DNA of 64,000 nucleotides from DAITQM01 sp039794245 (GTDB lineage Bacteria; Pseudomonadota; Gammaproteobacteria; Xanthomonadales; Wenzhouxiangellaceae). A program made the position numbers and the translations under genes. Location: positions 62,001-126,000 of the forward strand of contig JBDIVS010000002.1 of NCBI GenBank assembly GCA_039794245.1, written 5' to 3'. Below are positions 25,824 through 39,808 of the stretch, one piece after another (positions within the stretch are counted from its first letter, which is position 1; every line of letters starts with the position of its first letter). Under the pieces are notes generated by a model. The model made no database searches, had not been told where the DNA came from, and saw nothing but the letters and a program-made list of their open reading frames with translations.

Positions 25824-28154
25824 TCAGGTTTCACGCAGCAAGCGCTCCAGGTGATCGGCGAACTCATTCTCGTTCATGAAGCCAATGACCCGGAAAGCCC
25901 GCATTTCCTTACCATTGCGGTCGAAAAAAAGGATCGCCGGCGGGCCGATCAGAGCGAAGCGGCGGAGCAGCGCCTGGTCGATCTCGTCGTTGGCGGTGAC
26001 GTCGGCCTGCAACAGGCGCAGGGTGCCGAGCCTGGGGGCGACATCCGCCTTCGGGAAGGTATATTTCTCCATCCGTTTGCACTCGACGCACCAGTCGGCG
26101 TAAAAATCGAGCATCACGACCTGGCCGTGGGCCAGCTCGCGGTCGAGATCGTCCACCGAACGGATGCGGGTGAACTCGACCGCCGCCGGTGCCGCCGCAC
26201 CGCCCCGGCCGAGCCGCTCCAGCGGCTGCATCCAATCGTCGCCGCCGAGCCCGAAACCGATGATTTCGAGGCTGCCGAACAACAGCAATGCAAATCCGAA
26301 ACTCTGGCGCAACCGGGCCCAACCGCCGGCTTCGGCCGCTTGGCGGGCGAGCGCCCCGAGATAAACGCCGCTGGCGATCAGCAACAGGCCCCAGCCGAGC
26401 ATGATCCACTCGCCCGGCACGATACGCTCCAGCATCCACAGCGCCAAACCGAGCAGGGTGATCCCGAAAAACGCCTTGACCCCGTCCATCCAGGCGCCGG
26501 CGCGCGGCAGCCAGTGGCCCATACCGACACCGATCGCGAGCAGCGGCAGCCCCATGCCGATACTGAGCGCGAACAGCACGCTGCCGCCGAGCACCGTATC
26601 GCCGGTCTGGGCGATGAAGATCAGAATGCCGATCAACGGCGCGGTGACGCACGGCCCGACGATCAGGGCCGAGAAAAAACCCATGATCGCCGCTCCGGCG
26701 AGTTGGCCGCCGCCTTGCCGGTTGCTGGCGGCGGTCAGTTTCGCCTGCCAGCTCGCCGGCAATTGCAGATTGTAAAAACCGAACATCGCTAGGGCGAGCA
26801 GCACGAAAACCACCGCAAACGCGGCCAGCACCCAGGGATTTTGAAAGGCCGCCTGCAGGTTGTAGCCGAGCTTGGCGGCAATCACGCCGACTGCGGTATA
26901 GGTCAGGGCCATCGCCAGCACATAGGCCAAAGACAGCGCGAAGGCTTTGCCCCGCGTCACGCCGTCGCCTTCGCCGGCGATGATCCCCGAGAGGATCGGG
27001 ATCATCGGAAAAACGCACGGCGTGAATGCCAGGCCGACGCCGAGGACGACAAACAGCAGCATACTGAGCCACAGCGGCTCATCGGCCAAAAGCCGCGCCA
27101 GGCGGTCCTGCTCGGCGAGCGGCGGGCCGGCGGCAGCGGCCGCCATTGCCGCCGCATTAACCGGCGCCGCCGCGCCGGCCGGTGTGCCGGTTGCCGCTCC
27201 CGGGGGGGGAGCGGCCGGTATCGGTTCGGCTGCCGGCAGCGCGATGGCGAGTTGCCGCTTCATCGGCGGATAGCAGATGCCCTGTTCCTTGCAGCCCTGC
27301 AAGGCCACCTCCAGGTCGAACGCCGCCGCCCCGCCCGCGGAGCGGGCCAGCGCGACGGGCACTTCGATCTGGGTGCGGTAGATCTCGACCTCGCCGAAAA
27401 ACTCGTCGCTGTGCTGCTCGCCCGGCGGCAGATCGGCAGCGGCGACCGCGATCGCCGGATCGGGGCTGGCGAAGGCGATCTTGTCGCGGTACAGGTAATA
27501 GCCCGGCGCCGGCGTCAGGCGGGCGAGCAGGCGCCGGCCGTCGAGCGCGATCGCCTCGACCTGGAACGCCTGTTCCTCGGGCAACGCCTCGCCGTCCACC
27601 GCGCCGGCGATGCCGCCGGCCGGCGGTCCGCCCAACATCGCAAGCGCCGCCCCGATCCCGCCGGTGGCCGGCGGCGCATTCGCCGCCGCGGCCGGCAAGG
27701 CCAGCGATACACTCTGGCGGTGCGGCGGATAACAGACACCGAGATCAGCGCACCCTTGCGATTCGGCGCTCAGTTCCAGGCGCACCACGCCCGGGCCGGC
27801 AACCAGTGGCACCTTGACACTGACCGTGCCGCGATAGGTCACGACATCACCGAAAAATTCGTCGTGGTAGTCCTTGCCGGGCGGCATTTCGGGGGCGCCG
27901 AGCGTCACGCCCGGCGTGGCGCTCGAAAACCGGATGCGGTGCTGGTACAGGTAATAGCCGGGCGCCACCTGCCAGGTCACGATCAATTGCTCGCGGCTCG
28001 GTGCCGCCGCGTCGATCGCGAAGGCGACGTCCGGATCGAGCAGGTCGTCGGGATCGACCGCCGCGCCGGCCGGCAACCCCGGCCCGAATCCAGCCAGCAG
28101 CAGTGCGGCCAGTGCCAATCGCCGTATCGATAACAGATTTTTCAAGCGTTTCAT
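25824..28154 (-). CDS. dsbD: DsbD, thiol:disulfide interchange protein with duplicated N-terminal domain
   Basis: DsbD carries electrons from cytoplasmic thioredoxin across the inner membrane. This copy has 776 residues against about 565 in E. coli because the periplasmic alpha domain occurs twice. Unit 1 contains APGYYLYQHRI and SAESQGCADLGVCYPP; unit 2 contains APGYYLYRDKI and VALQGCKEQGICYPP. The membrane domain follows with its redox cysteines in FTPCVFPMIP and IVGPCVTAPL. The C-terminal thioredoxin domain has DFYADWCVECKRM. The start at ATG 28154 overlaps the cutA stop (ATGA). Confidence 0.95.
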   Translation of the reverse strand: MKRLKNLLSIRRLALAALLLAGFGPGLPAGAAVDPDDLLDPDVAFAIDAAAPSREQLIVTWQVAPGYYLYQHRIRFSSATPGVTLGAPEMPPGKDYHDEFFGDVVTYRGTVSVKVPLVAGPGVVRLELSAESQGCADLGVCYPPHRQSVSLALPAAAANAPPATGGIGAALAMLGGPPAGGIAGAVDGEALPEEQAFQVEAIALDGRRLLARLTPAPGYYLYRDKIAFASPDPAIAVAAADLPPGEQHSDEFFGEVEIYRTQIEVPVALARSAGGAAAFDLEVALQGCKEQGICYPPMKRQLAIALPAAEPIPAAPPPGAATGTPAGAAAPVNAAAMAAAAAGPPLAEQDRLARLLADEPLWLSMLLFVVLGVGLAFTPCVFPMIPILSGIIAGEGDGVTRGKAFALSLAYVLAMALTYTAVGVIAAKLGYNLQAAFQNPWVLAAFAVVFVLLALAMFGFYNLQLPASWQAKLTAASNRQGGGQLAGAAIMGFFSALIVGPCVTAPLIGILIFIAQTGDTVLGGSVLFALSIGMGLPLLAIGVGMGHWLPRAGAWMDGVKAFFGITLLGLALWMLERIVPGEWIMLGWGLLLIASGVYLGALARQAAEAGGWARLRQSFGFALLLFGSLEIIGFGLGGDDWMQPLERLGRGGAAAPAAVEFTRIRSVDDLDRELAHGQVVMLDFYADWCVECKRMEKYTFPKADVAPRLGTLRLLQADVTANDEIDQALLRRFALIGPPAILFFDRNGKEMRAFRVIGFMNENEFADHLERLLRET

Positions 28155-28513
28155 TCCGTTCCGCAGCCGCCCGTGGCGGCCGATATCCAGGCCAGATAAT
28201 CCCGCTCGACGGCCGCCGCCTCGACAGCGACGATCTCCGGAGTCTCGTAAGGGTGCAGTTCGCGGATCGCCGCCGCCAACTGGGTCCACAGCGCCGGCGA
28301 CGATTTGATGAGCAAAAGACACTCGTCGTGTTCCTCGATCGCGCCCTGCCAGCGATACACCGAGTTCAGGGCCGGCAGCACATTGACACACGCCGCGAGC
28401 CGGCGTTCCACCAGCGTGCGGGCCAGGCGGCCAGCGGCCGCCGTGTCCGGGCAGGTGCAGAACACCACATACAGACCGCCTTGCCGCTCGGTGGCCACCG
28501 GGTCGGATGACAT
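28151..28513 (-). CDS. cutA: CutA, divalent-cation tolerance protein
   Basis: CutA1-type trimeric protein linked to divalent metal tolerance. Motifs: VVFCTCPD at the N-terminus, LVERRLAACVNVLP, SVYRWQGAIEEHDECLLLIK (all typical), and HPYETPEIVAV near the C-terminus. It starts at ATG 28513, 120 residues. Upstream of and overlapping dsbD; the cutA-dsbD pairing is common in proteobacteria. Confidence 0.95.
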   Translation of the reverse strand: MSSDPVATERQGGLYVVFCTCPDTAAAGRLARTLVERRLAACVNVLPALNSVYRWQGAIEEHDECLLLIKSSPALWTQLAAAIRELHPYETPEIVAVEAAAVERDYLAWISAATGGCGTE

Positions 28514-28553
28514 GACCGGAACTCCGATAATTCGCTCACAACAGTGTAGCGCC

Positions 28554-28582
28554 CTTGAAAACGCCGGCCCGAGCGCCCACAT
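28554..28582 (+). promoter_or_regulatory. Candidate sigma-32 promoter of groES-groEL
   Basis: CTTGAAA (28554-28560) matches the sigma-32 -35 element exactly. After 15 bases comes CCCACAT (28576-28582), close to the -10 element CCCCATnT. It lies about 265 bp before groES, inside the 335-bp gap after cutA, implying a long 5' leader. No CIRCE inverted repeat is visible, so control by HrcA is not indicated. Confidence 0.55.
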
Positions 28583-28848
28583 CGTGAGAGGCTGCCGGGC
28601 ACTTTGCGGTGCGCGGCCCAGATTCAGGCACCCCGGTTTCGACAACCGGCCGGCTCGGGTTCACTAACCAGGCCGGCGAGCCCAGCCGTTCGATGGCCCG
28701 ACAGGGATATCGACACCGCGGGCGGCGCGACTCATCTCGAGCCAGCGCTCCCCGCCACGGCAAAAAACTCGCCGCCCCGCGCCGCCGACCGTCGCCGGGC
28801 ACCCCTGTTTTGGTTGCGTTTCAAATATATCGATCCAGGAGAATGCTC

Positions 28849-29139
28849 ATGAAATTGCGTCCTTTGCACGATCGCGTCATCGTCAAACGTATGGAGGAAG
28901 AACGCACTTCCCCGGGGGGGATCGTGATCCCCGATTCCGCCAAGGAAAAACCGATCCGCGGCGAGGTCATCGCCGTCGGCACCGGCAAGATCAAGGACAA
29001 CGGCGAAGTCCGGCCGCTGGCCGTCAAGGCCGGCGACAAGATCCTGTTCGGCAAGTATTCCGGAACCGAAGTCAAGATCGCCGACAAAGAACTGCTTGTC
29101 CTGCGCGAGGACGACATCATGGCCGTGATCGAATCCTGA
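28849..29139 (+). CDS. groES: GroES, 10-kDa co-chaperonin
   Basis: GroES caps the GroEL chamber. The 96-residue product shows KLRPLHDRVIVKRMEEE at the start, the mobile-loop region (ERTSPGGIVIPDSAKEKP) and the C-terminal KELLVLREDDIMAVI. The start at ATG 28849 has AGGAG at good spacing; an upstream in-frame ATG at 28843 is less well placed. groEL follows 40 bp later. Confidence 0.98.
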   Translation: MKLRPLHDRVIVKRMEEERTSPGGIVIPDSAKEKPIRGEVIAVGTGKIKDNGEVRPLAVKAGDKILFGKYSGTEVKIADKELLVLREDDIMAVIES

Positions 29140-29179
29140 TCCGCCGACGATCCACCGAATTTTTCAGAGGAATGCAAAG

Positions 29180-30808
<1,629 letters not shown>

Positions 30809-30834
30809 GTTGACGCTTAATGTAATAAAATAAA

Positions 30835-31150
30835 CCTCCGGACAAGCCATCCTGGCTTGCCGGAGCACGCAAAGTCCGGCACAGGTCCGGACTTTGCTCC
30901 GCCGAAGCGAGCCTCCGGGCTCGCTTCGCGATCGGGCCATCCCTGGCCCGTTTGAAAACCTCCGGACAAGCCATCCTGGCTTGCCGGAGCACGCAAAGTC
31001 CGGCACAGGTCCGGACTTTGCTCCGCCGAAGCGAGCCTCCGGGCTCGCTTCGCGATCGGGCCATCCCTGGCCCGTTTGAAAACCTCCGGACAAGCCATCC
31101 TGGCTTGCCGGAGCACGCAAAGTCCGGCACAGGTCCGGACTTTGCTGCCC
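30835..31150. repeat. 124-bp tandem repeats downstream of groEL
   Basis: Two complete 124-bp copies (30835-30958, 30959-31082) and about 68 bp of a third. They look identical or nearly so. Each copy holds several inverted repeats: CCGGACAAGCC...GGCTTGCCGG, AAAGTCCGG...CCGGACTTT, GCGAGCC...GGCTCGC and CGGGCCA...TGGCCCG. Any peptide read through them is an artefact. Related inverted repeats occur at 61296-61412. Confidence 0.9.
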
Positions 31151-31158
31151 GCTTCCAG

Positions 31159-31182
31159 CCCCGCTCAGGCGGGGATTTTTTT
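31159..31182 (+). terminator. Rho-independent terminator of groESL
   Basis: Stem CCCCGC (31159-31164) and GCGGGG (31169-31174) with loop TCAG, followed by ATTTTTTT. Classic intrinsic terminator after the 124-bp repeats. Confidence 0.85.
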
Positions 31183-31294
31183 ATTGTGGGGGGTTCAAGC
31201 GTATTGACTTGAATCAATTTTGCTGCCCCCGATTTGACTTATTCTGCCCGCTTTGCGCACCGCCAGGGCGTTTTCAAAAACGTGGCAATTCACC

Positions 31295-32065
31295 ATGTCC
31301 GAGATCCTTTTTCAGAACGAAACGCACTTCTGCGTCGTTTTCCGCAACCTGGTCGGCGGGAGAGCCGTTCAGGCCAACCAGTTTCTGATCATCGACGGTG
31401 CACATTCGGCGCTGCTCGACCCGGGTGGAGATTTGACCTACAACCAGCTTTATCTCGCGTTGGGGAAATACACTTCGGTCAAGAGCCTCGATTACGTCAT
31501 CGCCTCGCATCAGGATCCCGATATCGTCGCCTCGATCAACCGCTGGCTGACCGGTACCGAGTGCAAGGTCATCGTGCCGGCGATCTGGGAACGCTTCATA
31601 CCCCATTTCATCCGCTCCGGAAAGGATTCTGCCGAGCGCATACTGACCATTCCCGACGAGGGCATGCGCTTAAAAATCGGTGATGGCGAACTCTATGCGC
31701 TAGCGGCGCATTTTCTGCATTCCGAAGGCAACTTCCAGTTTTACGATCCGCAGTCCGGTATCCTCTTTTCCGGAGATCTGGGCGCCAACCTCTGTCCAGC
31801 CGCTGATCTGAATAAACCGGTTACCCGCCTGACGCAAGTATTGCCCTACATGACCGCTTTCCATCAGCGCTACATGAACGGTAACCGCGTCTGCCGCTTA
31901 TGGGCGAACATGGTACGAGGACTCGATATCGCCAAGATCGTGCCGCAGCACGGCCGCGGGTTCGAAGGCCGGGCGATCATCGAACTGATCGACTGGATCG
32001 AAAATCTTCAATGCGGCACCGACCTGATGACCCAGGACCACTACCGCATCCCCGAGGCGGCCTGA
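31295..32065 (+). CDS. MBL-fold oxygen-binding di-iron (ODP) protein
   Basis: Metallo-beta-lactamase-fold protein of the FprA/ODP class, which bind a non-haem di-iron centre and act as O2/NO reductases or sensors. Metal-ligand motifs are readable: SHQDPDIVAS (H-x-D/E-x-D), AHFLHSEGN, FSGDLGAN and PQHGRGFEG. The 256-residue protein has no flavodoxin or rubredoxin module, so it looks like a stand-alone sensor-type ODP. It starts at ATG 31295. No chemotaxis or diguanylate-cyclase partner is adjacent. Confidence 0.8.
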   Translation: MSEILFQNETHFCVVFRNLVGGRAVQANQFLIIDGAHSALLDPGGDLTYNQLYLALGKYTSVKSLDYVIASHQDPDIVASINRWLTGTECKVIVPAIWERFIPHFIRSGKDSAERILTIPDEGMRLKIGDGELYALAAHFLHSEGNFQFYDPQSGILFSGDLGANLCPAADLNKPVTRLTQVLPYMTAFHQRYMNGNRVCRLWANMVRGLDIAKIVPQHGRGFEGRAIIELIDWIENLQCGTDLMTQDHYRIPEAA

Positions 32066-32227
32066 ATGCCGGATGATCCGGGGCGCTGATCCAACGCCGG
32101 CGAAGCCACTCCCGGAACGAAACCGCAAATTATTGACCACTAATGGGATCTGCCGAGCCGGCCCTTCGTGCGCTGCGTGGTGAAATCCGCTCTGTTTCCC
32201 GCCGTTACGGACCATTCCATCTTGGCG

Positions 32228-32851
32228 CTATTTTTGGCTTTGGCTTTTCGTACCATCACTCGCCCTGCCGGCGAGCAGCACCAGCAAGGCGCCGCCGAGG
32301 GCCATCAGCGTGTCTTTCTGGGCGTCGAATTCGTCGCCCTGCGTGCCGAGATAGGCGGCGCCGAGTTCGGGGCTGACGATCAGCGCGGCGACCGCTTCGA
32401 GCGCTTCGAAAAAGCCGCTGAACGAGAGCACGGCGACGACGGCCAGCGGCGACCGCCAGGCGGAAACGACGCCGGCGGCGCGGCTCAACACTTCGCGCAG
32501 CGGCAGCACGCACAACGCCCCGAAGGCAAAGTGCACAAAACGGTCGTAATGGTTGCGCTCCAGCCCAAGCCAGTCACGCACCCAGAAGCCGGGCGGTGTC
32601 TCGGCATAGGTGTAGTGCGCGCCGATCAGATGCAGTGTCGCGAATATCGCGAGCAGCGCATTGGCCCGGGTGCTGAACCTGAAGTGCCGGCGGCCGGCGA
32701 TCAGCACCGCGACGCTGACAAAAACCAGAAGATTTTCCAGCAGCCAGTCCTCGCGATAGCGCGGCGCGATCGCGGTGACCACCCAGACCGCGGCCACCCA
32801 GCCGAACAGCAGGCGATCGAAAAACAAATGATTGTGGCTCGAATCCGGCAT
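32228..32851 (-). CDS. DUF2238 (YjdF-like) integral membrane protein
   Basis: A 207-residue inner-membrane protein with about six hydrophobic helices. Family signatures are HYTYAETP, NHYDRFVHFAFG and TQGDEFDAQKD. Function unknown. It faces away from mmsA, with 44 bp between the two starts, where both promoters must lie. Confidence 0.85.
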   Translation of the reverse strand: MPDSSHNHLFFDRLLFGWVAAVWVVTAIAPRYREDWLLENLLVFVSVAVLIAGRRHFRFSTRANALLAIFATLHLIGAHYTYAETPPGFWVRDWLGLERNHYDRFVHFAFGALCVLPLREVLSRAAGVVSAWRSPLAVVAVLSFSGFFEALEAVAALIVSPELGAAYLGTQGDEFDAQKDTLMALGGALLVLLAGRASDGTKSQSQK

Positions 32852-32895
32852 AAAACAAAATCTCCGGTAAACTTACTTTATCGTATCGGATTATC

Positions 32896-34371
32896 ATGCC
32901 CGCTATGATCGACCCACAACCCCATTGGATCGGCGGCCGCGAGGTGGCCGGCGAGGCCACCGAAACGATTCCGGTATTCAATCCGGCAACCGGCGAAGTG
33001 CTGGCCATGACGCCGCTCGGCGGCGCGGCCGAGGTCGAGCAGGCGGTGGCCGCGGCGCACGCGGCGTTTCCGGCGTGGCGCGCGACGCCGGTCGGCGACC
33101 GCATCCAACCGCTTTTCCGGCTTAAGGCGCTGCTCGAAACGCATTTCGAGGACCTGGCTCGGCAGGTGACCTGCGAGCACGGCAAAACGCTGGCCGAGGC
33201 CCGCGGCAGTGTGCGGCGCGGTATCCAGATGGTCGAAAGCGCCTGCGCCATGCCCGTTCTGATGCAGGGTCTGGCCAGCGAGGACATTGCTTCGGGCATC
33301 GATTGCCAGACGATCCGCCGGCCCCTCGGGGTGTGCGCTGCGATCGCCCCGTTCAATTTCCCGGCGATGGTCCCGATGTGGTTCTGGCCGTTCGCGCTGG
33401 CCGCCGGCAACACCTTCGTGCTCAAACCCAGCGAGCGCGTGCCGCTGACCGCAATGCGCATCGCCGAACTTCTGGCCGAAGCCGGCCTGCCGCCGGGGGT
33501 GTTCAACATTGTCCACGGCGGAAAGGCGGCGGCCGATGCGCTGCTCGTCCACCCGGACATCCGCGCCGTATCGTTCGTCGGTTCGACGCCGGTTGCCTCG
33601 CATGTCTATACCACCGCGGCGGCGGCCGGCAAGCGGGTCCAGGCCCTCGGCGGCGCCAAGAACTTTATGGTCGTGCTGCCCGACGCGGCGCTCGAACAGG
33701 CGGCATCAGTCGCCCTCGAATCGATCATCGGCTGCGCCGGCGAACGCTGCCTGGCCGGCTCGCTGGTGGTCTCGGTCGGCGACCGGACGGCCGCCGAGAT
33801 ACGGCGGATGATGACCGAGCGCGCCCGCCGTGTGCGGGTCGGCAACGGCCTCGACCCGGCGACGGACATGGGGCCGCTGATTTCGCCGGCGGCACGGCGC
33901 CGGGTCGAAAATCTGATCGCCGGCGCCCTCGAACAAGGCGCCGAATTGGTGCTCGACGGGCGCTACCCGGCGGCGCCGATGGATTCCTGTTTTCTCGCCC
34001 CCACCGTGCTGGCCGGGATCACCGCGGAAATGACCATCGCCCAGGAAGAGGTCTTCGGCCCGGTCGTGCTGCTCGCCCAGGCGCAAACCCTGGACGAGGC
34101 GATCGCCTGGATCAACCGCTGCCCGCTGGCCAATACGACAACGCTGTTCACCTCCCACGGCGCCGCCGCCCGGCGGTTCTGCCATGAGGTCGCACCAACG
34201 ATGATCGGCATCAACATCGGTGTCCCGGCGCCGCTGTCGTATTACTCGTTCGGCGGCAGCCGGCGCTCGTTTTTCGGCGACCTGCGCGCTCACGGTCGGG
34301 AAGGAGCGATGTTCTACACCGAATCGGTCGTGACCATTACCCGTTGGCTAAAAAGTGGCAGCATCTGGTGA
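32896..34371 (+). CDS. mmsA: MmsA, CoA-acylating methylmalonate-semialdehyde dehydrogenase
   Basis: Aldehyde dehydrogenase that converts methylmalonate semialdehyde to propionyl-CoA in valine catabolism. Marks: HWIGGREV, CEHGKTLAEARGSVRRG, APFNFPAMVPMWF (typical of this subfamily), FVGSTPVA, and the catalytic Cys in IGCAGERCLAGS. The C-terminal FGGSRRSFFGDLRAHGREG block is intact. Length 491 residues. None of the other valine-degradation genes is adjacent. It is the last core gene before the restriction island. Confidence 0.93.
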   Translation: MPAMIDPQPHWIGGREVAGEATETIPVFNPATGEVLAMTPLGGAAEVEQAVAAAHAAFPAWRATPVGDRIQPLFRLKALLETHFEDLARQVTCEHGKTLAEARGSVRRGIQMVESACAMPVLMQGLASEDIASGIDCQTIRRPLGVCAAIAPFNFPAMVPMWFWPFALAAGNTFVLKPSERVPLTAMRIAELLAEAGLPPGVFNIVHGGKAAADALLVHPDIRAVSFVGSTPVASHVYTTAAAAGKRVQALGGAKNFMVVLPDAALEQAASVALESIIGCAGERCLAGSLVVSVGDRTAAEIRRMMTERARRVRVGNGLDPATDMGPLISPAARRRVENLIAGALEQGAELVLDGRYPAAPMDSCFLAPTVLAGITAEMTIAQEEVFGPVVLLAQAQTLDEAIAWINRCPLANTTTLFTSHGAAARRFCHEVAPTMIGINIGVPAPLSYYSFGGSRRSFFGDLRAHGREGAMFYTESVVTITRWLKSGSIW

Positions 34372-34471
34372 ATCACGGCCAATTCAAACGAAACCACCGA
34401 CAACACCGAAAGCACCGAAAAAAATGGCAGGTTTCCCGCCAAGCTTGCCAGGATTGAATGGCTATACCCAA

Positions 34472-34615
34472 CTGTCCGGCCGCGCGGCCAGCAACCTGTC
34501 GCGGACCCTGCGCCACATGGAGCGTCACGGCCTGGTCAAGCTGCACCGCAGCCCGGACACCCGCGCCGTGCGCCCGGAGGCGCTGGCCACCGAATTTCTC
34601 GTGGTGCTGGACTGA
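34472..34615 (+). pseudogene. 3' fragment of a winged-helix DNA-binding regulator
   Basis: The last ~47 codons of a MarR/HVO_A0114-like winged-helix regulator, of the kind seen in toxin-antitoxin pairs: SNLSRTLRHMERHGLVKLH followed by DTRAVRPEALATEF. The 5' half is missing. Homology starts right after a TACCCAACTGT sequence (34464-34474) that is an inverted match to the motif at the other end of the island. A deletion remnant marking the left edge of the restriction island. Confidence 0.6.
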
Positions 34616-34660
34616 CCCGCGCTGCGCCACGTAAGAAACGGGGAACAACAGGAACGACCC

Positions 34661-37534
<2,874 letters not shown>

Positions 37535-37538
<4 letters not shown>

Positions 37539-39808
37539 CGCTCGTCACCAAGATCACCCGCCTTCGCCATCCGGGAGTCTTGCGTGACTTCAGCTGGCCT
37601 GCCGACTTACTCACCTTTGGCCGTTACAACTTGATCTATGGTTGGAACGGCAGTGGCAAGACCACACTCAGCAACCTTTTTCGCGCTCTGGAGCTGAGGA
37701 AGCCTCCCGAGGGTGAGGTAACACTGGCCACGCCTACTACCACGATTACGGGGAACGACTTCTCCCAAGCGACGCTGCCGGTCCGGGTGTTCAATCGTGA
37801 CTTCGTGGCCGCCAACGTGTTTCCGCTAGGCGGTGGCGAACTGCCGCCCATCTTCGTTCTTGGCGAGGAAAGTGCCGAGAAGCAGGCACAGGTCGAGCAG
37901 TTGAAAGGCGAAAAAACCACAGCACAGAACGCGCTCGACGCTGCGAAGCAGGAGAAGGGCAAGGCCGAAAGAGCGCTCGACAAGCATTGCGTGGATCGCG
38001 CCACGGTGATTCGTGAGACCTTGAGGTCGTCGGGCAATAACCCTTACAACAACTACGACAAGGCGCGTTACAAGCAGCGCGTTGAGACGATGCGGAGCGC
38101 AGGTGACAAGGCAAGCCACCTGCTCGCAGATGATGAACGGGAGCGCTTGCTCGCCCAAAGCAAGGCAACGCCAAAGGCTCCTGTCAACGAAGTGACACTT
38201 GAACTGCCCGATCTCTCGCAACTAACCGAAGCTACACGCCAGTTGCTGCAGAAGTCGGTGGTTTCTTCCGCCATTGCCACGCTCAAGGCTGACCCGCAGT
38301 TGTCTTCATGGGTCCACGACGGCCTCGGGCTGCATCTCCAGCGGGAAGCAGATCGTTGTCTGTTCTGTGAGCAATCCCTTCCCGACGGCCGCATCGCCGC
38401 GCTGGAAACCCACTTCAGCACCGAATACGAACAACTATTGCGCCAGCTGGACGTGCAGATAGCCGAGCTTGATGCGGCCTCGCACTCGGCCAGTCAGGCT
38501 TCACTGCCCAATCGGGCCGAGCTCTACGAAGACCTGGTTGTCGATTTCGATCAGGCGAAAGCCGCATACGACACGACGATCACAACCTTAGCTGATTACT
38601 TGGCAGCACTGGTCAAAGCCCTGGAAAGCAAGAAGCAGAAGATCTTCGAGACGCAGTCGCTGAATGTCAGCGTTCCTGACCTCAAGCAGTCAGTCATTAG
38701 CGACATCAACGCCATCATTAAGCGCCACAACCAGACCTGCACAGACTTTGCAACACATGTCAGCACGGCCAGAGCAAGACTGGAAGCAGATTCAGTCGGC
38801 AGTTCGCTGGATGAATATCAGAGCCTGGCCAAGGCATTGCAGGAGCAGGAGACAGCGATCAGCCAGGCGAACACCACGATTCAGAACCTGACCAGCCAGA
38901 TCACGCTGCTCGAACGGGAGATCATCGAGCATCGCCAGCCAGCTGAGGAACTGAATCAGGACCTGCATAGTTACCTCGGCCATGCCGAACTTCAGCTTGA
39001 AGTAAAGGACACTGGCTACACCATTTCGCGTAGTGGTACACCCGCCCGCTCCTTAAGTGAGGGAGAGATGACTGCCATCGCGCTGCTCTATTTCCTCAAG
39101 ACGTTGAAGGATCGCCGGTTTGAGATGGGCAAAGGACTGGTTGTTCTGGACGACCCGGTATCCAGCCTCGATGCGAATGCTTTGTTTCTCGCTGTTGCTT
39201 TTATCCAGCGCTGCGTGGATGACGCAGCCCAGATAGTTATCTTGACGCACAACTTTGCCATGTTTCGCCAAGTGCGGAATTGGTTTCATCACCTCAAGGA
39301 TCAGAACAAGAATGACATCACCAAACATCCGGCTCGGTTCTACATGATGGACTGTTCGTTGACTGACAAAGGCCGACGCGCGCGCATTGCCCCCCTCGAC
39401 CCACTGCTTGAGCGGTTCGAGTCGGAGTATCACTATCTGTTTGCTCGCGTTTACCGAAGGTCAAAAGAAGATGCACAGGGCGGGTTGGAGAAGAACTATA
39501 TCTTCCCGAACATGGCGCGCCGGTTGCTCGAAGCCTTTCTTGCATTCCGTCGCCCACAGCACGCCGGCGAACTGCGACAGAAATTGCAGGGCATCAACTT
39601 CGACGAAACCAAGAAACTGCGGATTCTGCGCTTTCTGCATACGCATTCACATGCTGATGCGATCGTCGACCCGGAGCACGATCCGTCTGCACTTGGCGAG
39701 GCAAAGGCCGTGCTGACAGATCTACTGGCACTTATCAAGCATGAGGACGCCGCTCATTATAACGCGATGGTGGCCCTGATTGATCCGCTAGCTGAGGAAG
39801 TGCAATGA
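37535..39808 (+). CDS. ABC-type ATPase with CxxC hook; candidate RloC/PrrC-like anticodon nuclease
   Basis: A 757-residue protein. Walker A is YGWNGSGKTT (Gly36-Thr43), then a long coiled-coil region with a zinc-hook-like CLFC (Cys275, Cys278), the ABC signature RSLSEGEM, and Walker B GLVVLDDPVSSLD. The C-terminal part has R662-x3-E666 (in MARRLLEAFLAF) and a His cluster at 702-706 (HTHSHA). This order resembles the Arg/Glu/His triad of the tRNA-cutting PrrC/RloC nucleases, and the size and hook fit RloC. PrrC sits inside type I R-M operons, as here. It overlaps hsdS by 4 bp. A plain AAA_13 ATPase without nuclease activity is the alternative. Confidence 0.65.

Noticed and set aside
28583..28848. 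CIRCE operator upstream of groES
   Set aside because: No TTAGCACTC/GAGTGCTAA-like inverted repeat is present in the leader.
30835..31150. Possible CRISPR array
   Set aside because: The repeat unit is 124 bp, copies follow each other without unique spacers, and no cas genes are near.
30894..31217. Open reading frames through the post-groEL repeats on both strands
   Set aside because: They arise from the repeated, stop-poor GC-rich sequence; the peptides are themselves tandem repeats with no start signals.
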